Shown one piece after another: positions 56,812 through 64,000 of a DNA stretch of 64,000 nucleotides. The first letter of the stretch is position 1; every line of letters begins with the position of its first letter. Under the pieces are notes generated by a model. That model saw nothing but the letters and a program-made list of their open reading frames with translations. It was not told where the DNA came from and did no database searches. The stretch is from Parabacteroides faecis (lineage in GTDB: Bacteria; Bacteroidota; Bacteroidia; Bacteroidales; Tannerellaceae). A program made the position numbers and the translations under genes. The stretch lies in assembly GCF_014647375.1 (NCBI RefSeq), contig NZ_BMPB01000008.1, positions 186,001-250,000 on the forward strand, in the 5' to 3' direction.

Positions 56812-58164
56812 ATGATACTGAGAGCAAAGTTTGAAAATATACTATCTTTCAATTATGAAACCGAAATTAGTTTCATTGCAGGGAAAGGTACATCTCTTCC
56901 GGCACATGTATATAGAGCCGAAAGAAGAGATGATATATCGGTTCTGAGATCATCTATAATTTATGGAGCTAATGCTTCTGGCAAATCTAATATGATCCGC
57001 TGCGTAAATCTTTTAAAAAATATTGCATTAGGAAGATTCCCAAAAAATAACTGGGATGTATTTAAGCTTGCACCTGAAAAAAAGGTAGATTCTAAATTGG
57101 AAATTGAGATTAAGGCAGGCTCTTCGTATTACTCGTATGGGGTAATCTTTAATATCAGGGGTATTAAGAAGGAGTGGTTGTATCAAATTAGTAGCAGGAC
57201 AAAGAAAAAAATATTTGAACGTATACAAGAGATAGATTATGCTAATTACTCCTTTGGGGAGATTGAAGGAAATGAAGAATCTAAACAATTTGTAAAATTT
57301 CTTTCAGAAGGAACACCGATAGATAAAAGTTTTTTATCCGAATACCATAAAAGAAATGGGAAAGGTATAATTGCGATCAGCAACGTTTATAATTGGTTTG
57401 ATGATAATTTGAAGATTATTTTTCCAGAAACTCGTTTTCGTGGTTTGTCTTTTCGACTGGAAAAAGATGATGAGTTTTCAAATGTGACCAAAAGACTATT
57501 GCGTTTCTTTAATACTGGTATTTCTGATCTTAAAAAAGTGGCAACTAATAAAGAAGAAACAGATTTACCCAAAAAGCTAATTTCACAAATCCTCTCAGAA
57601 GCTAAGCCAGATGAAAACTGCTGTGTCGCTTCTTCCGATCAACAATCTGTATATTTCTTCGAAACGGATAAAGAGGGGCAAACTAAGATATACAAACAAA
57701 TGACTGTACACAAGAATAGTCAAGATGAGGATGTCATTTTTGATATGGATGAAGAATCTGATGGCTCTATTAGATTGTTGGATTTTATTCCAATGCTTAT
57801 TGATCTTCAATTTAATTCAGCAGTTTATTTAATTGATGAAATAGATCGTAGTATGCATCCAATAATGTCTCAAAAAATATTTGAATATTATTTTTCGCAA
57901 CTTTCTAATGCTAATAATACTCAACTTATTTGTACGACACACGAGTCCCATTTACTAGATGTAGATTTTATTCGTACAGATGAGGTTTGGTTTGTTGAAA
58001 AAGAAAGAGATGGCTCTACTCGATTGACATCATTGGCAAACTTTAAACCACGAGTAGATGTCCGTAAGAGCTATCTTCAAGGCAAATATGGTGCAATACC
58101 TTTCTTTGCTAATGTGAACACTTTAAACTGGAATAAACTAAAAGATAAAGATATGGAGAAGTAA
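56812..58164 (+). CDS. AAA family ATPase, COG1106/RloA-like
   Basis: I start at the third ATG (MILRAKFENILSF) since this group starts with the first beta strand; the frame extends 19 codons up. About 450 residues. Walker A GANASGKS at about 52-59, an ABC/SMC-like Walker B VYLIDEIDRSMHP at about 345-357 and an H-loop TTHESHLLD. These ATPases are common in phage-defence islands, usually with a nuclease partner such as RloB. No RloB follows; next come the DUF2188 and unknown genes. The N-terminal four codons are AT rich like the whole segment. Confidence 0.82.
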   Translation: MILRAKFENILSFNYETEISFIAGKGTSLPAHVYRAERRDDISVLRSSIIYGANASGKSNMIRCVNLLKNIALGRFPKNNWDVFKLAPEKKVDSKLEIEIKAGSSYYSYGVIFNIRGIKKEWLYQISSRTKKKIFERIQEIDYANYSFGEIEGNEESKQFVKFLSEGTPIDKSFLSEYHKRNGKGIIAISNVYNWFDDNLKIIFPETRFRGLSFRLEKDDEFSNVTKRLLRFFNTGISDLKKVATNKEETDLPKKLISQILSEAKPDENCCVASSDQQSVYFFETDKEGQTKIYKQMTVHKNSQDEDVIFDMDEESDGSIRLLDFIPMLIDLQFNSAVYLIDEIDRSMHPIMSQKIFEYYFSQLSNANNTQLICTTHESHLLDVDFIRTDEVWFVEKERDGSTRLTSLANFKPRVDVRKSYLQGKYGAIPFFANVNTLNWNKLKDKDMEK

Positions 58165-58401
58165 ATAACAGTTAACGACTATAAAAAAGAAAAGAGAGCT
58201 ACTTGGCGGCTGCTCTCTATTTCAGAATTTGTTTTTGTGGGTTGTAGCAACTTCCTTAGAAGATAGTCACTTTTAAGAAATCCCGTTATTTCACGTGCAA
58301 AGCTAAAACAAAAATCGGCAATTCCAAAGTCCTTTTGATGTTTTTATGCTATAACAACCCTCGTTTGCTTATTGTTTAGTTATAATTTTAATGTGATTTT
58401 T
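58165..58401. other. Non-coding gap between ATPase and DUF2188 genes
   Basis: A hairpin GAGAGC-type inverted repeat (AAGAGAGCTACTTGGCGGCTGCTCTC, 58191-58217) close to the ATPase stop may end its transcript. After that no gene is seen, and the following pair probably has its own promoter. Confidence 0.35.
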
Positions 58402-58623
58402 ATGAAGAAAAATCAACATGTTGTGCCTTCTGGTGATGAGTGGGCTGTAAGAGGTGAGGGTAATAGTAAAAAGACAAGAATTACCCAAACTCAAAGAGAA
58501 GCAATAGAAATTGCCCGTACGATTGCACGGAAAGAGCAGTCGGAGTTAGTAATTCACGGAAAAGATGGTCGTATTAGACAAAAAGATAGTTATGGTAACG
58601 ATCCTTTTCCTCCAAGAGGTTAG
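58402..58623 (+). CDS. DUF2188 protein (73 aa)
   Basis: The ATG at 58402 is used (MKKNQHVVPSGDEWAVRGEGN); ten more codons upstream are open but have no family match. DUF2188 features are complete: HVVPxGDEWAV, TQREAIEIARTIAR, ELVIHGKDGRIRQKDSYGNDPFPPRG. Function unknown; small DUF2188 proteins often sit next to toxin-like or defence genes. It lies 3 nt upstream of the next gene, so the two form a pair. Confidence 0.88.
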   Translation: MKKNQHVVPSGDEWAVRGEGNSKKTRITQTQREAIEIARTIARKEQSELVIHGKDGRIRQKDSYGNDPFPPRG

Positions 58624-58626
58624 AAT

Positions 58627-59520
58627 ATGATAGATAAAGTACGCATTAGGAATATTGATAGTTATCTGATTGGAATTCATGACAATGATAACTTTTTTGT
58701 ATCAAAAAAGGTGAGTGAAATAAATGTCGATAAGTTAAATCTTCTTGGCTTTTCTATTCCTCTCATTAGTGGAGAACAGATTTTACCTCGCGCTTTAGGT
58801 GCTGTTTCTCGGTTAAATGCTAATGGTAGTTTCATAAAAAGAAGAGACTTACCTATGGAAACTAAATATAGAGAAGTTTGTATAAAAGACTGGCATGGTG
58901 ATTATCATTATGTAGATGTTCCTTATAAAAGGTATCAGAGAGAAGATATTCCAGCCCCTTCAATAGAGTTGAAAATCATAGATATTTCTGGTAACTTATA
59001 TGTTACATCACCTTTATTGCATAAGGATGATTTGAGTGTATCTAAAATTAAGCATGTTATTAATTTGTTTTTAGAGTTATTTGGTCCTTGTGAGATCCTT
59101 ACTGAAAATTTGGTTCCAGCGATATCGTCAATTCCAACTACAAGGGTTAATTGGCGTATTCTTCCAGAAGGAGACTACCCTTGGACTAGATTAGCTCAGT
59201 TAGCTGGAGATTTGTCCAGTAATAGAACCGGAAAAGCAAAAGTTCAAGAACATAATATTGATACGATTCTCCGGTTTAGACCTTCTGGGCTAGTTTATGG
59301 GGCTGGTGGTTTTAGAGGATATTTGGTATTTAAGTTTCCATCTAAAAATCTATTTATAATGGAGAATGTAATTTATGGGAATGCAACGTATGTTTTTGAA
59401 GATGATTGGGAACAATTTTCTCAGCTAACCAAAGCAGAGATAATTCAGAATAGTCTTGTAAAGAAACGAATCGAACATCGTTCTGGATGGGAAGCTGAAA
59501 TAAGAAGGCTTTTATCTTAA
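58627..59520 (+). CDS. Unknown protein paired with DUF2188
   Basis: 297 residues, no signal peptide or membrane span, not recognised. Features: SYLIGIHDNDNFFVSKKV near the start, a central PAISSIPTTRVNWRILPEGDYPW, and LRFRPSGLVYGAGGFRGYLVFKF followed by an acidic/aromatic segment and a basic tail ending EIRRLLS. The start 3 nt after DUF2188 suggests coupled expression. A terminator follows directly. Confidence 0.7.
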   Translation: MIDKVRIRNIDSYLIGIHDNDNFFVSKKVSEINVDKLNLLGFSIPLISGEQILPRALGAVSRLNANGSFIKRRDLPMETKYREVCIKDWHGDYHYVDVPYKRYQREDIPAPSIELKIIDISGNLYVTSPLLHKDDLSVSKIKHVINLFLELFGPCEILTENLVPAISSIPTTRVNWRILPEGDYPWTRLAQLAGDLSSNRTGKAKVQEHNIDTILRFRPSGLVYGAGGFRGYLVFKFPSKNLFIMENVIYGNATYVFEDDWEQFSQLTKAEIIQNSLVKKRIEHRSGWEAEIRRLLS

Positions 59521-59526
59521 ATATTG

Positions 59527-59563
59527 AGTCCAAAGACTTTATTGCACAAAAAGTCTTTGGACT
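59527..59563 (+). terminator. Terminator after DUF2188 pair
   Basis: GTCCAAAGACTTT and AAGTCTTTGGAC form a 12-bp stem with a small loop (ATTGCACAAA), followed by TTATTTAATAA. It also blocks read-through from the convergent mobilisation operon. Confidence 0.75.
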
Positions 59564-59636
59564 TATTTAATAATTGGGGTTCAAGGTTACTCCATCAGGT
59601 AGCGGTCTATATCGTTTCTTACTTCATCATATTCAA

Positions 59637-60557
59637 TCATCGCCTTATCCATTTTTTCTTTTTCTTCTTGCGTTTCTGTGCTTGTAATTCTTCTGCCAAT
59701 GTAGCATTGTAATTGTTGCTATCTCCCAATGAAAAGATAGACAAAAGAGAATCACTACTATTACTGTTTTGCAGATTGTAAGGGTGTTTGTTATCCTGCT
59801 TACTAGCAAGATTGCAAGAAATCTTGTTTTCTTTTTCACTGGATTGAAATGTTTCTTTCTTCTTCTCGCCAGAGATTTTTTGTTCCTGAAATTTAATCTG
59901 TTCGGTTATAGAACCATTCTTCATTGTATTGTGGTAGTTAAACGATTCTGATTGTTGGCGGTCATAACCAAATAGTTTATCAAAGCCCTGTTCCGCTTGT
60001 TGGAACAGATTTACACGCTCAAAGCCTCCTGTCACCTTTCCTTCCTTGGTATTCTTATGATTGGTAAGTGGTGACAGCTTCTTCTTATTCGTTTGGTCTT
60101 TACGGCTTACGATTAAATGGCAGTGCATATTCAATTCATTATCTGAACGGCTACGGTCAAAATGAATCTTACCATAAAACTTTATATCCGAAGCGGATAG
60201 TCCTTTATTGAAGTTTTTGGCATATTCAGGAATAAATACTTCCCGTATATAGCGTTTCATAGCTTCGGCTTGTTTTTGTTCTGTGTTACCCATCGCTCGG
60301 AGTTCTTTTTTCGATGGGCTGATATGAATAGCAAAAAACTTAGCATCAGTTTTCAGGAGTTGCCCAATATTGCTATCTATATCTTTTATGGCGGTTGATT
60401 TATAGATGTTATCCTCCATCAGATTGAAAAAACCTTCAGTATAGATACCTTTTTCCATGCGTTCCAAATCTTCATGCTCTAAATAATTAGCTAGCTGTCG
60501 GCAACTCCCAGAATTATTATATGTTCCATTTGATGGCGGGGCAAAATCTATGTGCAT
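59637..60557 (-). CDS. Mobilisation relaxase, BtgB/DUF5712-like
   Basis: 306 residues. Early NSGSCRQLANYLEHED (about 15-30) and a His-rich MHCHLIVSRKD (about 143-153), resembling the metal-binding HxH motif of MobA/relaxase families. The C-terminal third is low-complexity, Ser/Asn/Gln-rich, with a Lys-run near the end (KRKKKKKKW). It would nick the transfer origin and carry DNA during conjugation by a helper. Starts 5 nt after the stop of btgA-like gene. Confidence 0.82.
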   Translation of the reverse strand: MHIDFAPPSNGTYNNSGSCRQLANYLEHEDLERMEKGIYTEGFFNLMEDNIYKSTAIKDIDSNIGQLLKTDAKFFAIHISPSKKELRAMGNTEQKQAEAMKRYIREVFIPEYAKNFNKGLSASDIKFYGKIHFDRSRSDNELNMHCHLIVSRKDQTNKKKLSPLTNHKNTKEGKVTGGFERVNLFQQAEQGFDKLFGYDRQQSESFNYHNTMKNGSITEQIKFQEQKISGEKKKETFQSSEKENKISCNLASKQDNKHPYNLQNSNSSDSLLSIFSLGDSNNYNATLAEELQAQKRKKKKKKWIRR

Positions 60558-60561
60558 AACC

Positions 60562-61146
60562 CTATGTGTTTATCAGATTACCGATTTCAGTTTTTAAGTT
60601 CTCTTTCCTTTTGCTATCCATCACACCACAAGCAGAAAGTTCTGAATAGAGTTGTATCAGGTGAAATAACTTTTTATAATCCCGTTGGTGTATTTGGTAG
60701 AGTGCATTTATCTGTTTGGATTGGTTATTTATCACATCAGCATGATTACAGAACTGTTCACTTAACTTTTTAAGTACGGCTGTTTGTCTCTCCTGACTAG
60801 CTTCCAGTTGAGAATGAATAAGAGTTTCTAAAGTTTTCCCGATTGTATCGAAACGTAAAGCGATAGAATTTGTAGCCCGTATCATCGGATTCAGTTGTTC
60901 TTCCTCGTAATGACGAATGAAGCGGATAATATCATCCTGTCTCTTATTTATTTTCGCCAGTTCTGATTTTACGGATTCAGGTGCTTCCGATGGGTTGATA
61001 TGCGCCTTATCTATATATCCGAACGCCAACTTTACAACTTCGCTCTTTTTCAGTGAATAGCGTTTGCATATCTTTTCTACCAAAGCTGCCGTTTCCTTGT
61101 CTATGGAAATGGTGGTGAATATCGTTTTTCGACTGCTGTTTGGCAT
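60562..61146 (-). CDS. BfmA/BtgA-family mobilisation protein
   Basis: 194 residues. N-terminal ribbon-helix-helix-like segment (TTISIDKETAALVEKICKRYSLKKSEVVKLAF), then a long coiled-coil-rich body (SELAKINKRQDDIIRFIRHYEEEQLNPMIRATNSI). It matches the BfmA/BtgA accessory proteins of small Bacteroides plasmids and mobilisable elements, which bind oriT beside the relaxase. Its upstream region is the candidate oriT. Confidence 0.85.
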   Translation of the reverse strand: MPNSSRKTIFTTISIDKETAALVEKICKRYSLKKSEVVKLAFGYIDKAHINPSEAPESVKSELAKINKRQDDIIRFIRHYEEEQLNPMIRATNSIALRFDTIGKTLETLIHSQLEASQERQTAVLKKLSEQFCNHADVINNQSKQINALYQIHQRDYKKLFHLIQLYSELSACGVMDSKRKENLKTEIGNLINT

Positions 61147-61224
61147 AGTAATTACTTTTTTATAGAAATATGAATAGATAAATACCTGATAATAAGGATT
61201 GAAAAGAAAATACTTATTACAGGT

Positions 61225-61375
61225 GTCATTACAGCGTGTTCTTGCAACACGCTAAAGCCGAAGGCTTTGCCCCGCAGGGCAAGAGGGAAGAACAGGACTT
61301 GTCCAGTTCCCTCTTGCTCGATTTAGCGAAACGGGCTGAACCGATAGGTGAGGCAGTTTGTGCTAAATCGGGGTG
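61225..61375. other. Candidate oriT: five adjacent inverted repeats
   Basis: Between the btgA-like gene and the excisionase-like gene: AGCGTGTT/AACACGCT (61233-61253), AAAGCC/GGCTTT (61254-61268), GCCC/GGGC (61269-61280), CAAGAGGGAA/TTCCCTCTTG (61280-61316) with an inner GGAC/GTCC, and CGATTTAGC/GCTAAATCG (61319-61370). It is GC rich against AT-rich surroundings. The position upstream of the mobilisation genes fits an origin of transfer; the nick site is not known. Confidence 0.65.
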
Positions 61376-61430
61376 GTGGTACAGAGGAATAGCCTAAACA
61401 CAGACTTCTTTCTTCTGCTATCTTTTGCTT

Positions 61431-61763
61431 TCAGGGCTGATTGTTTAATTGATTGCCTTTTTCAAACTGTTTGTAAGTTTGAGAGTCGGCACGTTCACGA
61501 ACAAAAGCTCGAATATCATTTGCTTGATAATAGGTTTTCTTTCCGATGGTAAAGTAGGGTAGTTGTCCGCTTACCCTGTAACGTTGAAGCGTTCGAAAAG
61601 ATACTTTCAATAGAAAGGCTAAATCCTGATTGTCGAGTATCTTTTCATTATCATCCAGTACCTTATCGGTGTTTATAAGAGATTTTAGGTCTTGTCCTAT
61701 TTCAGTGAGTTTCTTGGATAACTTCGCCATCCATTTTTCAAAGTCTTCGTTGTCAATATACAT
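61431..61763 (-). CDS. Excisionase-like helix-turn-helix protein
   Basis: 110 residues. A coiled N-terminal half (WMAKLSKKLTEIGQDLKSLI) and an HTH_17/Xis-type domain: LDNQDLAFLLKVSFRTLQRYRVSGQLPYFTIGKKTYYQANDIRAFV. Such proteins help excision or regulate mobilisable elements in Bacteroidales. No integrase is in the window; it may lie past base 64000. Confidence 0.82.
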   Translation of the reverse strand: MYIDNEDFEKWMAKLSKKLTEIGQDLKSLINTDKVLDDNEKILDNQDLAFLLKVSFRTLQRYRVSGQLPYFTIGKKTYYQANDIRAFVRERADSQTYKQFEKGNQLNNQP

Positions 61764-61892
61764 CTTGCTTCATTTTTAAGTTAAACATTAAGATTTCCAA
61801 TCGATTGATAAAGCAAAGTTCAGCAAACGGGCGCAAATAAATTAGGGGAGTAGATCATCTATTCCCCTATAAATTATTGATAAGCTACTGAT

Positions 61893-62519
61893 TTACAAAT
61901 ACCCTCTATTTTTACTTTCTATCTTGATAGCGATTATTAATTCATTTAGAAACTCTGTCAGTTTTGTGGCTTTACGCTTAAAAACATCATCCCTTTTCTT
62001 GTATATGTCTGCAAATTTAAAGTTCATTCCTTTCTCAAATACCCGTGCCAGTTCTGAAAAATTCACAGGATTTCCAATCTTGTTTTTTACGGAGTGTGAA
62101 TAAAATAAACCGCATATCAATTCCATTATATCAATCATATCAACATCATTAGATAAATACACATCAGGGTCAAAACTATTTTCTGTGTTTATCGGAAATA
62201 AATCAGGGTTATCCAAGCGGAATTGTATCACCTTAAAAGTAGAATCTAATATACTTAATACCTTAATTATTAACAACCGGATTTCAAGCGAAGATTTATC
62301 ATCCTCAACCTCTAGACGCATATTCAATTCTTTTACCTCTGCTACAGTGTAATTTATAGCAAAGCATAATAATATAATATTCTGTTCTTCCTGACAAAAC
62401 AAAAGGAGTTGCCGTACAAAATCATCATAAGCCATTGATAATTCTATACGGTCAATCTCATTGCCATTAACAGAGCAAGAGAGTAGTTTGAATAACTTTG
62501 TTTCTAAGAAACGTTTCAC
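61893..62519 (-). CDS. Unknown helical protein, weak RteC-like C-terminus
   Basis: 208 residues, almost all helical. The C-terminal 60 residues (NPVNFSELARVFEKGMNFKFADIYKKRDDVFKRKATKLTEFLNEL) recall the end of RteC regulators of Bacteroides conjugative elements, which read F-x-x-I-F-x-I-x-L-x-D-x-Y-x-x; the N-terminal half does not. It is near the methyltransferase gene (39 nt) and may be co-transcribed with it. Confidence 0.55.
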   Translation of the reverse strand: MKRFLETKLFKLLSCSVNGNEIDRIELSMAYDDFVRQLLLFCQEEQNIILLCFAINYTVAEVKELNMRLEVEDDKSSLEIRLLIIKVLSILDSTFKVIQFRLDNPDLFPINTENSFDPDVYLSNDVDMIDIMELICGLFYSHSVKNKIGNPVNFSELARVFEKGMNFKFADIYKKRDDVFKRKATKLTEFLNELIIAIKIESKNRGYL

Positions 62520-62558
62520 TTATACTTTAAATGGCTAGGTTACATATAATCATACATT

Positions 62559-63362
62559 TCACTTTTCTGCAACTATGAAAATTTCACTGCTTGATGTGAA
62601 ATTGTTCTTACCGAGTAAATCTCTATAAATTGTTATTTTGCGGAATCCGACCTTTTCTAATAGGTCTGTTATTTCTTTCTCTGAATAATATCTTTCCCAA
62701 ATAATAAAATGTTTGATTGTTCCTTCGACTACCAAGTTATGTTGATATGCAAATACTTTGTTCTTAGGATAATGGAATGTTTGGCTCAAAAGCAGATATT
62801 TATTTTCATCCCAGAAACCACCGTGAGGTGCGTATTCCCAATTTTTACTTTCCCGTCTGTCACTAATTATCCTTTCCGAGAAAACATCAAAAATAAAAGT
62901 TCCGCCATTAGTAAGAGAGTGATATATATTATCCAGTAATCGATCACGGTCACTATCGGAATGAGTTCCCATATCACAATAGATCATGGTTATAGTATCG
63001 TACTTGCCATTGGGGTAATTATTAATGTAGTCATTCAGAATGTATTTTATTCCATTCTGTTTTCTTTTAGCATACTCTATTGAAGACTTATTAAAGTCAA
63101 TGCCTGTTACAACATAATTTGCATCTGCAAAAAGTGAGGTATATAATCCCGGTCCACATCCCAAATCAAGTAAATGACTTTCAGGTTTTGAATGTTTAAG
63201 AACGAAATTTACTATTTTTAAGACAGATTCTTGTCTTCGGCTAGCTTCATCGGACTGGAAATCGAGATGTCTTTTTAATATTTGCTGCTGAATATAAGGA
63301 TCAGTCCAAATATTATGATTGGACTTTTCAAATAGAACTGGTTTTTTGTTGATGATTCTCAT
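62559..63362 (-). CDS. Class I SAM-dependent methyltransferase
   Basis: 267 residues. Motif I LLDLGCGPGLYTSLFA at about 65-80, acidic residue at the end of strand 2 (VTGIDFN), motif post-II YDTITMIYCDMGTHS and GGTFIFDVFSE. A small-molecule methyltransferase is more likely than a DNA methyltransferase, because no DPPY/NPPY or target-recognition domain is present. Cargo of the mobilisable region is probable. Confidence 0.85.
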   Translation of the reverse strand: MRIINKKPVLFEKSNHNIWTDPYIQQQILKRHLDFQSDEASRRQESVLKIVNFVLKHSKPESHLLDLGCGPGLYTSLFADANYVVTGIDFNKSSIEYAKRKQNGIKYILNDYINNYPNGKYDTITMIYCDMGTHSDSDRDRLLDNIYHSLTNGGTFIFDVFSERIISDRRESKNWEYAPHGGFWDENKYLLLSQTFHYPKNKVFAYQHNLVVEGTIKHFIIWERYYSEKEITDLLEKVGFRKITIYRDLLGKNNFTSSSEIFIVAEK

Positions 63363-63851
63363 TTGTATTTTGAATATTTGTTATTATAAAAATCCCATAA
63401 TAGGATAAGAAATACAATTATCCGTTACAAACATAGAAATTTACGCACCTTTTTCGGGCTAAAAATAATATTGCTAAAACGTTAGGAAGTGATACGCAAA
63501 CAAGTAACAGAAAGGTTTTCTGCTACAACTAAAAGTTTGTATGGATAGAATATCCGCGTATCTACATATAGAGTGTATTGGTTCAGTGTGCTAAAATAGT
63601 GATTTCTATTTAAATAGCGATATATTTTAATGTTTTTCTGAAAATAAATTTGATGGGCAACTCTTTTTCACGAGTTCGATAAAATATTCTATGAATGAAA
63701 GAGAGTTATTTGCAGCAACGGAAAAACATAGCGGACTAAAGTAGTTCATACGTTCATTATTCGTTCTCTATTTAGGCTTTCTGTTTTGCAAAATACTAAA
63801 AGTTAGTAATATATTACAATATGTTATACTTGTCGCAAATAACTGCATAGT
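63363..63851. other. Non-coding stretch before the last gene
   Basis: No convincing gene. A minus-strand TATGTTTG (about 63427-63436) can be a -7 element for the methyltransferase gene. A 12-nt palindrome CTATTTAAATAG is at 63606-63617. Confidence 0.35.
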
Positions 63852-64000
63852 TTATTGAATAGTGCTTTCAACTAGTTCATGAATTTCTTTTATATGCAGA
63901 TGTAGATGATCTAAATAACCCTCTATCATTTCTTTTAGCGTAACTTTAGTTCCTTCATAATCACACCAATAATTATCTAATTTCGTTACATCTACAGAAT
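63852..64000 (-). CDS. C-terminal end of a DinB-like protein (partial)
   Basis: The frame enters from beyond the window and ends at TAA 63852-63854. The visible 48 residues run DNYWCDYEGTKVTLKEMIEG and HLHLHIKEIHELVE; the W-x-x-G-x-x-VTL..-x-H-x-x-H-x-x-I pattern is typical of the end of DinB/YfiT-type metal-dependent proteins. The rest cannot be judged. Confidence 0.5.
   Translation of the reverse strand, partial: SVDVTKLDNYWCDYEGTKVTLKEMIEGYLDHLHLHIKEIHELVESTIQ

Overview
The window reads as a chromosome segment of a gut-type Bacteroidales bacterium, most likely Parabacteroides or a close relative. The basis is gene content: a NigD-like lipoprotein, a TonB receptor with DUF4876 and DUF6850 partners, DUF5686, and BtgA/BtgB mobilisation genes. 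Promoters also fit the Bacteroidota pattern (TTTG, about 19-20 nt, TAnnTTTG). The genus is an inference from memory of these families; no search was run.

Layout. 1-4.8 kb: end of a TPR protein, a wrecked SGNH hydrolase, sodium-pump decarboxylase beta and gamma subunits, and two small unknowns. 5-5.7 kb: NigD-like lipoprotein. 5.8-24.6 kb (minus strand): a compact 17-gene extracellular contractile injection system (eCIS). In transcription order it encodes a DUF4255 protein, an unknown, two sheaths, two tube proteins, DUF5908, a LysM/tube-cap protein, spike, PAAR tip, gp25, two large baseplate proteins separated by a proline-hinged unknown, a tape-measure-type protein, a minimal DUF4157 protein and an AAA ATPase. 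Just upstream, on the same strand, lie an AraC-type membrane regulator and a LytTR protein, then a second membrane AraC regulator.

27.5-35 kb (plus strand): TonB receptor, DUF4876 lipoprotein and DUF6850 barrel, then a separately promoted 2[4Fe-4S] ferredoxin translationally coupled to a TPR/AraC regulator. 35.2-35.5 kb: three identical tRNA-Arg(ACG) genes. 35.6-44.6 kb: a patatin-barrel protein, a histidine kinase, a BamA-like barrel, an array of 22-bp palindromic units, a DUF5686 protein and a P-loop kinase-like protein. 44.7-48.7 kb: TPP riboswitch and a thiamine operon (thiD, thiE-like, thiE, thiC). 48.8-54.5 kb: a second patatin, D-lactate dehydrogenase, an AsmA-like/GT51 glycosyltransferase, LemA and a TPM protein.

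54.5-64 kb is accessory DNA: repeat-rich AT-rich sequence, a MarR-GNAT fusion gene under a palindrome-studded promoter, a possible defence cluster (COG1106-type ATPase, DUF2188, unknown), then a mobilisable-element module (BtgB relaxase, BtgA, a hairpin-rich candidate oriT, an excisionase-like HTH protein, two cargo genes) and the end of a DinB-like gene.

The most interesting part is the eCIS. Every structural class needed for a contractile particle is present in one tight operon, but no toxin domain is recognisable. It has two sheath paralogues that differ by a large helical insertion, and two tube paralogues. eCIS loci are known in Bacteroidales, so the class is not new; its cargo, target-binding part and control are the open points.
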